64,000 bases of DNA from Onchocerca lupi. Its lineage: Eukaryota; Nematoda; Chromadorea; Rhabditida; Onchocercidae. The notes below the pieces were generated by a model. It did no database searches and had not been told where the DNA came from. It saw nothing but the letters and a program-made list of their open reading frames with translations. Location: assembly GCA_028564675.1 (NCBI GenBank), contig JAOVVO010000035.1, positions 62,001 to 126,000 of the forward strand, in the 5' to 3' direction. This document shows, piece after piece, positions 11,701 to 20,131 of the stretch (its first letter is position 1; every line of letters starts with the position of its first letter). Position numbers and translations under genes: made by a program.

Positions 11701-14700
11701 CATTATACAATTCGAACATTTCGATTGCAACATCGAAATGGTGGTAAAATACGGGAAATACGACATTTGCAATATACTGCCTGGCCGGATCATGGCGTTC
11801 CGGATCATCCGACACCTTTCCTGATGTTCTTGAAAAGGGTGAAAACTTTGAATCGACCGGATGCTGGACCAATTATATCTCATTGCAGGTTAGAAAGATC
11901 TGTTCATTCATTGGCAAACAATGGAGATAATATAAATTGACAAATAATGAATCAATAAACCATAAATTAATTAGTTAAACCACGAATCGAGAAAATTTGA
12001 AAAATTCATTTCTTAAAAAGAAAAAATTGAAAAATTGAATCTCAATTTTTCAAATTTTACTTAAAAATAATCAAGCCCAGTCATTATTTCTGATTAATTT
12101 TTGATAAGTTATCAAAGTATTTGTAACATTGCAGTGCCGGAATTGGTCGAACAGGTGCTTTTATTGTAATTGATTGTATGTTGGAGCGATTACGGTATGA
12201 AAATACTGTGGATATTTATGGTTGCGTGACAGCATTACGATCACAACGATCTTATATGGTTCAGGTAAATTTACAAAACTTAAAGCTTAAGTTTGAAAAA
12301 ATTAAAATATCAGAAAAAAACTGGAAAAATGAAAGGATTACTTATTGAATATTCTCAAGTAAGATATCGTAATATGTCGAAAATTATTTAATTTCTTGTA
12401 TTTCATCATATTTTTATTTTTATTTTTCATATTTCATTCTTCAAATTGTAAATTTTTTCGTTTCATATTTTTGAATTATGTAAAGTTTTTAGACTGATGA
12501 TCAGTATATTTTTATCCATGATGCGGTACTTGATGCGGTACAGTCCGGTTCAACAGAAGTACCTGCTAGCAAATTGTACACTCATGTGCAAGCTTTAATG
12601 CAGATTCAACCTATCGATCAAGTTTCAGCTATGGAACTTGAATTTAGGGTGTCTTTTTTTCTCTTTCATTTTCCTACTTCATAGTTTTCTTTCCATTCTA
12701 GGCTTAATTTTAATTTCTGTTGCATCCTTATTAATGATCGTTATAATTCTGTTTGTAATATTCTTTTGAATTTAAAATTTATCATTATAAAAAAAATATG
12801 AAAGATAATATCTTGCAAATTACTTTTTTAACATTCCGGATTACTAATTTCTAACGAATAATTATTATTTTCAATGAATTTTCTATTAAATTTAAAGTAC
12901 AGGAATAGAAATTTCAACATTTATGTTATTATTTTTTGCTTACTTTCCAATAAATCTAGAAACTGGACTTTTATACTTACACTTTTCCAATTAAAAATAT
13001 GAATTAATTTCCTAATTTAATAATAGAAATTTTTTAATCGATTTTACAGCATTTGGCAACAATGAAAATGTCAAATTCTCGATGTAGTGTTGCAAATTTA
13101 TCGGTGAATCGGCCAAAAAATCGTCTAATCAATATGGTACCATACGACTCATCACGTGTCATTCTACGTCCAATTCCAGGTGAAGAAGGTTCCGATTATA
13201 TCAATGCTTCTTGGATTGATGGTTACAGGCATGTTTTTTGATTCTATTTATCAACTATCACTTATTCTTTTTTATGTAAGTGCTTCTTAGTTTTTCAGTA
13301 TTATGATATTTAGTTATTTAAATTTCAGTAATGTTCAGATATCTTAATTCTTGTAATATTCAAATACTTAAATTACCATAATATTCAAACATCTCAACTA
13401 TTGTGATATTCAAATATTTTAATTACCATAATATTCAAATATCCTAATTATTATGATATCCAGATATTTGAATTACTGTAATATTCAAATTTTTTGAAAT
13501 CTTAGTTATTATGACATTCAGATATTTAAATTACCATAATATTCAAATATCTTAATTTTTATAGCATTTAGATATTTCAATTGCTATTTGTAAAAATAAG
13601 CATAAATTCAGGCAACGTTGCGCTTATATAGCAACTCAAGGACCGATGCCTCATACGGTAAACGATTTTTGGCGAATGATTTGGGAACATGAAAGTTCGA
13701 TTATTGTTATGCTTGTTCGTACAATGGAAACCTGTCGAGTTAGTTTTTGTTTTCGCAATCCATATATCTCTTTTTAATTAAAATGTAAATTATAAAGTCG
13801 GAAATTAATGTGAAATTTTAAATTAATTCAAAAGTTTTATCGACCTTTTTCAAAATAATTGCAATATTTTTATCATACTTGTTTTTCTTTCCTTTCTTTT
13901 GAGTTATGTTATATTTTTTAGATGTTATAAATACAAAAAATTGAAATAATTTATAAGTTAGAAACTTTTCAGTGATAAAGTACCAAAATAATGATAATGA
14001 AAATTAATATTTTAATTTCTGATTATTATAGGAAAAATATTACGAGTATTGGCCAACTGAAGTGGGTGCACAATTTGGATATTTGGTAGTTGAACCGATC
14101 GCAGAATATAATATGTCCCAATATGTATTACGTGAATTTAGGATTACCGATACAGAGGTATGGTACTGAAATTTTGCCTAAATTATCAAATTATCATTCT
14201 TTATTTTTTCAAATTTTAAATTTCCACAATCTGTCATTTTTTTTTACTTTGATTTTTCAATAAGATGAAGAAAGATGAGAAAACACTCATTATAAACTAC
14301 TGTATTTGTTAATTGTTTAATAATTTTGGACTATTTTTAATTTTGGAATTATATATATTACAAATTATACTAAGATTTCTATTAATTTTTTTTTTAAGCT
14401 AATATTAATTATTTGGCAACTCGTTATAACTAAAATAAATATTCATAAAATATCATTTAAATTGAATGAAATTTTAGTCTGGTCAGACAAAAACACTGAG
14501 GCATTTCCAGTATGTTGATTGGCCTGATCATTGTCCACCGAAATCTGCTGAACTTTTCATCGATTTCATCCATCAAGTATGTTGTTACAAAAAATTTCCA
14601 TCTATAAAAGTTTCTTCAGAATTAATTAATTATTTTATCATGCTTGAAATTTTTTTTTTGTTTGTTTCTTTTCAATCCAGTAAATGGAGCCTTAATTGTT

Positions 14701-15178
14701 CAGTAAATGAAAATGGAGTCTTGTCTAGAAAAAAGTAATAGAGTCTCAATTGTCTAGCAAAAATAAATTTGTGTTATCAAAAGATTTTTTTTTTGTTCTT
14801 GCATCCAATAAATAGTGCCTTAATTGTTTAACAAAAGATTAATTTATGATATCGAAAGATTAATACAGTTTTTAGTTAACAATTAGTTTTTAATTATGAA
14901 AAAATTGTTAGGTACATCGGACAAAAACGCAGTTCGGTGTCGATGGTCCAATTACCGTACATTGCTCAACAGGTGCTGGACGTACTGGAGTTTTTATTGC
15001 GCTTAGTATAATTATTGATCGGATGAAATTAGAACACGTAGTTGACGTGTTCACGACAGTGAAATTGCTCCGAACCGAACGTCAAAATATGGTTCAAGAT
15101 AAGGAGCAATATCATTTCTGTTATCAGGCTGCTCTTGAATTCCTAGCCACTTATGATAATCCATATCAGTTGTCTTAA
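1..15178 (+). CDS. ptp-3: LAR-type receptor protein tyrosine phosphatase (PTP-3 orthologue), 5'-partial, about 20 exons
   Basis: Single-pass receptor that dephosphorylates phosphotyrosine; LAR/PTP-3 proteins act in axon guidance, synapse and epithelial adhesion. Exons by phase matching: 1-469 (tentative), 3587-3843, 4186-4439, 5455-5710, 6828-6961, 7591-7708, 8033-8137, 8368-8552, 9480-9639, 9842-10072, 10563-10748, 11106-11285, 11671-11888, 12135-12264, 12493-12648, 13050-13228, 13612-13738, 14032-14157, 14478-14576, 14912-15178 (TAA). The sum is 3837 bases, a whole number of codons (1278 residues). Order: S/T/N-rich linker, fibronectin III repeats, juxtamembrane segment, membrane span (about residues 571-593), wedge, D1 (Cys about 917, HCSAGIGRTG), D2 (Cys about 1208, HCSTGAGRTG). 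The Ig domains, early FNIII repeats and signal peptide lie left of the window. D1 and D2 align along their whole length with vertebrate LAR, so the family call is secure; exon 1 and the exon 6828 donor are less certain. Confidence 0.93.
470..3586 (+). other. Long intron 1 of ptp-3 (tentative), with simple repeats
   Basis: About 3.1 kb. It contains a CT-rich tract (about 1203-1260), a (GA)n tract (about 1675-1693), a decayed direct repeat of about 50 bases (about 1757-1807 and 1841-1889, both with TTTCCGG then GCATGATA), ATT/ACT triplet tracts near 2120-2200, the candidate alternative exon 2984-3083, and an uninterrupted run of 41 A at 3238-3278. Short frames on the minus strand here are low-complexity F/L/I shadows of A-rich sequence and were not called. 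Confidence 0.5.
2984..3083 (+). CDS. ptp-3: Candidate alternative first (or internal) coding exon of ptp-3
   Basis: A short open frame begins at ATG 2984, just after an in-frame TAA at 2975-2977, and runs 33 codons to a donor AATG|GTAAAC at 3084. It leaves phase 1 and so splices in frame to 3587, like the tentative upstream exon ending at 469. The peptide is Gln/Asn-rich around a short hydrophobic core (NIFAAVIQQLLGYQ) and reads as protein, unlike the surrounding AT-rich sequence. C. elegans ptp-3 makes a short isoform from an internal promoter, so an alternative start is plausible. There is no evident signal peptide. An internal exon entering at the weak acceptor CGAAG (after 2998/2999) would also keep frame. 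Confidence 0.4.
3587..5710 (+). other. ptp-3: Fibronectin type III region of ptp-3 (three exons)
   Basis: Exons 3587-3843, 4186-4439 and 5455-5710. The first encodes one FNIII repeat, opening SSPSNVRVQ, with the early Trp in VVQWDL and ending near the typical Y-x-F core (PYAFCVLAIRQ). The next two encode a second repeat with LRW, LRPYMEYTFLVGVRE and VTVRTDPTGPP, followed by the conserved LAR segment SEEYGPISHYWLIVLPG, which matches the YGPISHYYLVV-type sequence before the juxtamembrane cleavage region. Phases run 2 to 0, 0 to 2 and 1 to 0. The introns are ordinary GT-AG. These repeats are diverged from vertebrate LAR, but their position and the following segment fix their identity. Confidence 0.85.
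5115..5190 (-). repeat. Intronic foldback hairpin (about 32-bp arms, 10-base loop)
   Basis: 5115-5147 pairs with 5158-5190. As minus-strand RNA the stem is almost unbroken, with two G-U wobbles. As plus-strand RNA the same positions are C-A and A-C mismatches. It lies in the ptp-3 intron 4440-5454, antisense if transcribed in the better-folding direction. Confidence 0.75.
5883..6031 (+). repeat. Minisatellite, about 24-base unit, about 7 copies, in a ptp-3 intron
   Basis: Tandem copies of a unit containing ACGTTTTACATTTTAGTGAT followed by TCGC. One copy is shortened to 18 bases and the last is partial. Every full unit carries an ACGT core (one is CACGTG) and a TTTTAG string that resembles a splice acceptor. 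It lies in the intron 5711-6827. Confidence 0.9.
6828..6961 (+). other. ptp-3: ptp-3 basic juxtamembrane exon, probable ectodomain cleavage region
   Basis: Acceptor TTTTTAG, then a phase-0 frame of 44 codons plus 2 bases, with basic clusters KKVRKVNK and, across the junction to 7591, YKMRRH. LAR proteins are cut by a furin-like protease at a basic run just before the PYVAA segment; here the equivalent (AYIAAG) follows in exon 7591-7708. The donor at 6962 (AT|GTTTGT) gives the needed phase 2. A second donor at 7028 (AAAAG|GTAAAT) also gives phase 2 but would insert a Phe-rich stretch. Confidence 0.65.
7591..8552 (+). other. ptp-3: ptp-3 membrane-proximal ectodomain and transmembrane exons
   Basis: Exons 7591-7708, 8033-8137 and 8368-8552. 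The first two join in phase 0 to read FTLGDGR-MYDGYDNWPLD, colinear with LAR FTLGDKKNYRGFYNRPLS, so no exon is needed between them. The third gives a Ser-rich stretch, then a hydrophobic span (WLIAPIVAILIIAIIVGMLV) followed in exon 9480 by a strong stop-transfer WFRRNRRNNRHK. This fits a type I single-pass protein. Confidence 0.9.
9266..9321 (+). repeat. Intronic foldback hairpin (22-bp arms, 12-base loop)
   Basis: Arm 9266-9287 pairs with 9300-9321. The 12 loop-proximal bases are perfectly complementary (GAAGTTATTCTA). The outer 10 contain two G-U wobbles and one A-C mismatch if transcribed from the plus strand, but two mismatches from the minus strand. It lies in the sense orientation in the ptp-3 intron 8553-9479. 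It could be a miRNA-like precursor or a small palindromic repeat. Confidence 0.7.
9480..10072 (+). other. ptp-3: ptp-3 cytoplasmic juxtamembrane and wedge exons
   Basis: Exons 9480-9639 and 9842-10072. The first starts with the basic stop-transfer and continues as a Ser/Thr-rich tail. The second is Met/Gly/Ser-rich and ends with LPIPISELAVHIDKLKMNNN, the nematode form of the LAR segment HPPIPITDLADNIERLKAND that opens the membrane-proximal wedge before D1. Confidence 0.9.
10563..12648 (+). other. ptp-3: ptp-3 D1 catalytic phosphatase domain
   Basis: Exons 10563-10748, 11106-11285, 11671-11888, 12135-12264 and 12493-12648. Landmarks in order: EYESIETGQHFTWENS, KNRYANVVAYDHSRVIL (pTyr-loop KNRY intact), SDYINANYIDGY, QGPLPETFADFWRMVW, the WPD loop AWPDHGVPDHPTP with its general-acid Asp, the signature HCSAGIGRTG, and the Q-loop region RSQRSYMVQTDDQYIF. 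All catalytic residues are present, so D1 should be active. A phase-2 intron (11889-12134) splits the Ser codon directly after the catalytic Cys. The end, PIDQVSAMELEFR, matches the LAR D1-D2 linker. Confidence 0.95.
13050..15178 (+). other. ptp-3: ptp-3 D2 phosphatase-like domain, with altered loops
   Basis: Exons 13050-13228, 13612-13738, 14032-14157, 14478-14576 and 14912-15178. Landmarks: KNRLINMVPYDSSRVIL (Leu at the pTyr-loop Tyr position, as in LAR D2), GSDYINASWIDGYR, QGPMPHTVNDFWRMIW, the WPD-equivalent DWPDHCPPKS, the signature HCSTGAGRTG and RTERQNMVQDKEQYHF. In vertebrate LAR D2 the loop is WPE; here the Asp is kept, but the following Gly-Val-Pro is replaced and the P-loop Ala and Val are Thr and Ala. 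D2 normally has a scaffolding or regulatory role. The intron 13229-13611 begins GC. Confidence 0.95.
13296..13600 (+). repeat. Decayed tandem repeat, about 30-base unit, in the GC-AG intron of ptp-3
   Basis: About ten imperfect copies of a unit around TTACCATAATATTCAAATAT fill nearly all of the intron 13229-13611. One copy carries an ATTTCAG string (near 13322) that could act as a decoy acceptor. Confidence 0.8.
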
Positions 15179-15625
15179 AGACAAGATGATAACGTTTACT
15201 CATTTATTTTTGTTTATTTTGACCTAAAAATTCGCTTTCATAAAAATGAAAATATTGCTTTATTTTTTCCAATGAAAATTGTCATGTGTTTTATATTTCT
15301 ATTCATTTCCATTTATTTATTTCCTTTCTCTTTTTTTTTTTTATTTCTCAAATCTGATACGGGTATCTTGTCGGTTTTTGTGCTATTTTAAAACGAAATA
15401 ACTTGTTAAGTAGCCTTTGATGTATGTTATTATATTACAGAAATGTTGTTAACTGTTATCACTGTTCTTATTAAATAATTATTTTTTAGCTGAAAATAAT
15501 ACTTTAAAAATTGCTTATTATTCGAAAGATTAATAGTATCGAAAAAAAAAGTTTATCAATGAAAAGACTGTTCTAGAATCTTTAGCTAAAATTTATCATT
15601 TACGCAATGATTGATACAATCTGGT

Positions 15626-15631
15626 AATAAA
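15626..15631 (+). terminator. Candidate poly(A) signal of ptp-3
   Basis: This is the first AATAAA seen after the ptp-3 stop, about 450 bases downstream. The intervening sequence is AT-rich with no open frame and would be the 3' UTR. Confidence 0.4.
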
Positions 15632-17490
15632 TCCAAATAATTTTTTCCATAAATCGATTATTGCTATTTATTTAAAGAATTAGTTGAAATATTGGAATTT
15701 TTAATGATTTTCACTTTTTTTTCTATTTCAAAGTAATTTGTTCTAATTTTATCATGGTAAATACGAAATTTCCTTATTTTCCTCACAAATTCTCTTCAAA
15801 AATTTTTCGTTTTTTCTGAATTTTAGGAAAAAGTTTTCGCAGAAACGTTTGTCATATTTTTGAAAAAGACAAAATTTTTATAAAAAATTGTTTTATCATT
15901 TAAAAATTAAATTTTTTTGTAATATTAATTTAATGCAATTCGAATTTTCGTCATTTTGTTATTAATTATTTTAATAATTCCTTTCTTTTCTTTTTTTTTT
16001 TTCATTCGCTCTATCTCTCATTTGCCCTCTTTATATCTACACTGCCTCTTTATTTTTTGATTAATTGTTATATAATTATTTATCGTTAAAAAGATGTCTC
16101 ATCAAAGATGATTTTGGATGACAAAATCGGAAAAACGGTTCTATTATTCTGTCTAATATCTAATTTGAATCAATTTGAAGTTATATTATTGGAAATTATC
16201 CATTTCTAAAACAAGATATATTAAACAAATTATCAACGACTTATCAATTGCATTATACAAAATTTTTTCATCAAGGATAAAGTTATAAATAAATCAACAG
16301 ATACGAATAAGATTGCAACAAATTATTATCTGCTTATTTTAAAGCAAACCTTTATCGTTCCATCTTCCTTACCCCATTTTTCTTAATGCTTTACTCCATA
16401 ATTAATTTCCTTAATTAATTGATTCATAGATTAAGAAAATATGAAATAAAAGAATATAAGTATGCATATTTCATTATCCAAAATAATTTTGTTACATTTT
16501 AAAATATAATTTAATCATGCATTCAAAGAGCTTTTCATCCACTGCGACATTTCTTTGCTTTAGATCGCAAAACTTTTTAAGATTCTAATTACAAATTTAA
16601 GTATTTAAAATGAGGCAGCAATTTAAAAGCCGTCAATGATTGATATATATTTGTTTAAAATTATAAATTTTATTATATATAACTGAAATTAAATTTCACT
16701 GCATTCGTCATCGAATTCATATTTGTTGTCGTTGTCATCTTTATACCTCAAAATTAAGTATTTATTGGAAGCAAAAAAAGAAAAAACTTGTTAATAATTA
16801 AAATTTATTCAGATATATATATATCTTGGAATGTATGAGAATACGGTAATTGAATAAGTGGTAGTAGCAAAAAAATAAATTGATAAATTGAAAAAAATAA
16901 ACAGATACTGTGAATGAATAAAAGAGAAAGAATTTTACACGTAAATTTCAAATTAAGTAAATAAATAATAGCAATAAACAAATGATTGGATAATTACATG
17001 AACAAATCGAAGTATACAAATAAAAAGCATGATTCTAAAAATATTCAATTACAGTATTACATGAAATCTAATATTTCAATGAAAAAATGAACAAGGAATT
17101 AATAATCCAACAAAAAAAAAAAAAGAAAACGAAATTTGCATATTGAATTAGAATTTACTTGTTCCTTTCGAAAATTTGAAAATTGGAAAAAATTGGTATA
17201 AAATAAATTTAGATAATGAATTCGAAAACTAAAATTACTTGTGTGAAATAAGATAGTTGAAAATTTACAATTACCTGAATGTTAAATAAAAAAATTAATT
17301 GTAAAAAATATTTCATAAGCTTAAATGTTAATTGGGCAAATTATTTTCGCCACAATAAATTTTTAGCTTAATTTGAATTGAAATTTAAAATTTTGCATTT
17401 GAATGAGGAAATTATTATATTAAATTTTCAACATTGTTATGATAACAGAATATATTGAATCTAACCTAATTTGCATATTTGAAAACTTTC

Positions 17491-17522
17491 TATAAATTAG
17501 CTTATCATTCATTATCATGTCA
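17491..17522 (+). promoter_or_regulatory. Candidate proximal promoter elements of the R/S-rich gene
   Basis: TATAAA at 17491-17496 is followed by two reverse-complement TGATAA-type sites in CTTATCATTCATTATCATG, about 150-170 bases before the start codon. In C. elegans the GATA factor ELT-1 drives sperm genes through such sites, which would fit a sperm chromatin protein. No trans-splice acceptor is seen near the ATG, so a true core promoter is expected here. Such motifs are common in AT-rich DNA. Confidence 0.3.
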
Positions 17523-17663
17523 TTTTGTACCAATTTTTCCTACCAATCCCATCCATCTCTTTGACCTTTCTGCGCTTTAATTTTACTCATTCATTTGTTT
17601 CAAACTTTGAAGAGAGCAAACGACGACCTTTCATAAAAAGGTCAAAAGAGGAAAATTAGTTTG

Positions 17664-18116
17664 ATGCCGTGCCATTTTGCGTCGCGATGGGCACGATTGC
17701 GATCACGATTTCGATCACGAAGCGGTCGAAGTCGATCACGAAGTAGTAGTAGTAGACGAAGACGTTATAAGCGATCTGTTTCACGGTCACTTGTACAAAA
17801 ACGTGGACGTAGTCGTCGTCGGCCTTTGTCGCTGGGTACGCTATACGGATTATATCGAATAGCAGAAGTTAGAAGAATGCGATCAAGCGCAAGTAGATCA
17901 CGCAGGTCTCGCTTACGTAATCGTCGTCGCTCACATTCAAGGCTCCGTGGTCTTCGTCGATCATATTCACGACTCGGTAGACGCCGTCGTTCGTATTCGC
18001 GATTACGCTCTCCTTATCGGTATCGTCGTCTTCGTCAATCGCGCCCTCGTCGTCGTCGTTCAACACTTCGCCAACGACGACGTCATTATACGTCACCGAT
18101 CGAATGGATTATGTGA
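17664..18116 (+). CDS. Arginine/serine-rich basic protein, protamine-like candidate, intronless
   Basis: Open frame of 150 residues from ATG 17664 to TGA 18114-18116. About 56 residues are Arg and about 30 Ser, with very few Lys and two acidic residues. RS dipeptides dominate the N-terminal third (RSRSGRSRSRSSSSRRRR). A short non-basic middle (LGTLYGLYRIAEV) and a C-terminal repeat of RRSYSRLG/RRSYSRLR type follow; the protein ends SPIEWIM. No RNA-binding or other folded domain is visible. Local base composition is richer in G and C than the surroundings, and other frames give only D/V/H-rich shadows. The small size, lack of introns and Arg/Ser bias resemble nematode sperm chromatin (SPCH, protamine-like) proteins; a stand-alone SR splicing-type protein is the alternative. 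AATAAA lies 28 bases after the stop. Confidence 0.75.
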   Translation: MPCHFASRWARLRSRFRSRSGRSRSRSSSSRRRRYKRSVSRSLVQKRGRSRRRPLSLGTLYGLYRIAEVRRMRSSASRSRRSRLRNRRRSHSRLRGLRRSYSRLGRRRRSYSRLRSPYRYRRLRQSRPRRRRSTLRQRRRHYTSPIEWIM

Positions 18117-18143
18117 CGCTAAAATAAGCCAAATTCCCAAGAT

Positions 18144-18149
18144 AATAAA
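18144..18149 (+). terminator. Candidate poly(A) signal of the R/S-rich gene
   Basis: AATAAA 28 bases after the TGA, in GATAATAAAAG context. It implies a very short 3' UTR, as is usual for small nematode genes. Confidence 0.5.
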
Positions 18150-20110
18150 AGATCAAATGAATATTCTCAATTTTTCGCAATTATTATCAGTCATTGAATA
18201 TAAATATCGATTTTTTAACTGATTAAAATTTCCTAATTTTTTTGATATCAACAATATTCTGCTGCTACTGATTATCTGAAATGATAAGGAATTGTTGTAA
18301 CAACTCTTCAGGTTATATATTTGTATTAATAATTATAATAAACGGTTATCCTGTAGGAGAAAACTGAAATTTTTTCGAAAATTTAAATTCTCCAATATTT
18401 CACATTTTTTCATTTATCTTTTCCACATACTATTGTGCTTTTTGATCCATGCATTTATCATATCAATGATGTGTTGGAATATAATTTTAGTTAATTATTT
18501 TGCTAATTAATTCCTTCAATAACTTTGATAATTGAATAAACTTTCAGACTGACATGATATAAGAAGAAAATCAGCCAATATATGAAAATAAATAAAAGAA
18601 AAATGGAAAAATTCATGAGAAATTAATTTTCAAAAATAAAAGAAATTAACATTTTGCTGGATATAATTCTGTAAACAATGAATTTAAAAAAAAAAAATAA
18701 CCTGAATAAAATCATTTGTCATTTCATTATCCTATTTCACTGAAGAAATTGTAATTGAGGAAATTTTTACAAAATTAACAATTCTGTTAATTTGATTTCA
18801 TAGAGATATGATAACAAGGAGTGTTTTTGATTATTATGATAATTGCAATATTAAATTGAACACTTCTGGGCTTATTTTTTTGTCAGACTCCAAATTGTAT
18901 CACATATTAAATTGGGTACTTTCAAGTTTTTTTGTCAGCTTTAACTTATTTCCACTTTTGCATCCATCATTTGTATTTGAAAACTTTCAGACTTGTTTTT
19001 CGATAGGCATCGACTTATAATATATCAAAGTACCATATCTTTCATGATTCACATGATAAGTGGTCATTCTGATTCCATTGTTATCAGCAGTTGAGAAAAA
19101 TTTTTACTATTAAAATGATACATCACTTTAGTGATTTTGCGTGAAAAATTAATGGGATGAATGTGAAATATCAACAAATCCGATCATTGAATATAAACAT
19201 TTCTTTAACAATAATTAAAGTTTCAGAAGGTTTCTGCGCTCCTAAAAACATGAAAGATTTCTTCTTCTTCTTTTACTTAATTGTAAAAAAAAAAAAAAAA
19301 AAAAAAAAGTGAAACTAATAAGTTAAGTTTAAGTAAGTAAGTTGAATTTAAAGATTAAAATTTGAATAATAAATGGTAAAAATTAATTTATTAAGACTAA
19401 TTTCAAACTATCATTTATCAGTTATCAGATTTCATCATTCATTTCTACCATAACTAATTGTCTTCCATTTGTCATTTAATAATGAAATGAATAGATGCCG
19501 AAGATTATAGGTTTAAACGATTTCTTACATTTTTTCGCTATTGTTCAAAGATGAGATAGAAAAAGGAATCCATTCATTTGATAATGGATTCTGAATAGCA
19601 GCAAGCTTGCGAATAGCGAATTCTAAAGAATGAACAAATGATATGAATTCTAAAGAATCTATGAGAGAAAAAGAATTTGCAAATAACAGATTCATCAGAA
19701 TTTACACTAATTGGATTCTTATGGTTTTGGCGTAGAAGAACACAAATATATTCAAATTTTTTGGTTCAAAATGATGAGCACAAATATTTAATGAAAAACG
19801 ACAAAATTCGCAAATTAATTGATCAAATTCAATAAATTTCACTTATTTTTTTCAGTCTTTCTTCTAATTTAACCAAATTTCATGTATTAACGATAATAAT
19901 GTTAACAGGGAAATATTATTGTTAATAATTATTTAACAAAAATAATGATATCTCAGTAAAAATTTTAATAGAAATAAAAAATTGTTAGAAATGATATAAA
20001 TATATTTTATATAGTTAGAATTTACATATTGAAAAATATATCGAAATTAATATAATTTGCATAAAAATGGAAAAAATTTATATAAATTCGAAAAATTTTG
20101 AAATTAATTA
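18150..20110. other. Non-coding interval upstream of the orphan gene
   Basis: AT-rich, with an A run near 19286-19308 and several TTTCAG strings, but no frame that splices onto exon 20117. A short frame at 18808-19020 is hydrophobic and low complexity and was not called. Confidence 0.5.
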
Positions 20111-20116
20111 TATCAG
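20111..20116 (+). promoter_or_regulatory. Candidate spliced-leader acceptor
   Basis: TATCAG, 15 bases before the ATG at 20132. Nematode mRNAs commonly receive a spliced leader within about 20 bases of the start codon, so this is the simplest 5' end. It could also be an ordinary acceptor of an upstream exon, because the frame stays open back to the AG. Confidence 0.4.
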
Positions 20117-20131
20117 TTACTTCAAGTTCCA

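Larger units (their letters stand above)
15179..17663. other. Non-coding interval between ptp-3 and the R/S-rich gene
   Basis: AT-rich sequence with no convincing exon on either strand. The first part is the ptp-3 3' UTR. The last 200 bases are the presumed promoter of the next gene: a TATAAATTAG string at 17491 and two GATA-type sites (TTATCATTCATTATCATG) just after it. Confidence 0.6.

Noticed and set aside
11657..11883. Minus-strand frames opposite the D1 exon
   Set aside because: They are shadows of the plus-strand PTP coding exon, which carries the WPD loop.
17677..18222. D/V/H-rich frames overlapping the R/S-rich gene on both strands
   Set aside because: They arise from CGATCACG-type codon repeats of the Arg/Ser frame, are shorter, and have unlikely composition.
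19700..19840. Protein-like reading LWFWRRRTQIYSNF near 19718
   Set aside because: Considered as a membrane-span exon upstream of the orphan gene, but it runs into a stop with no usable donor and is AT-simple.
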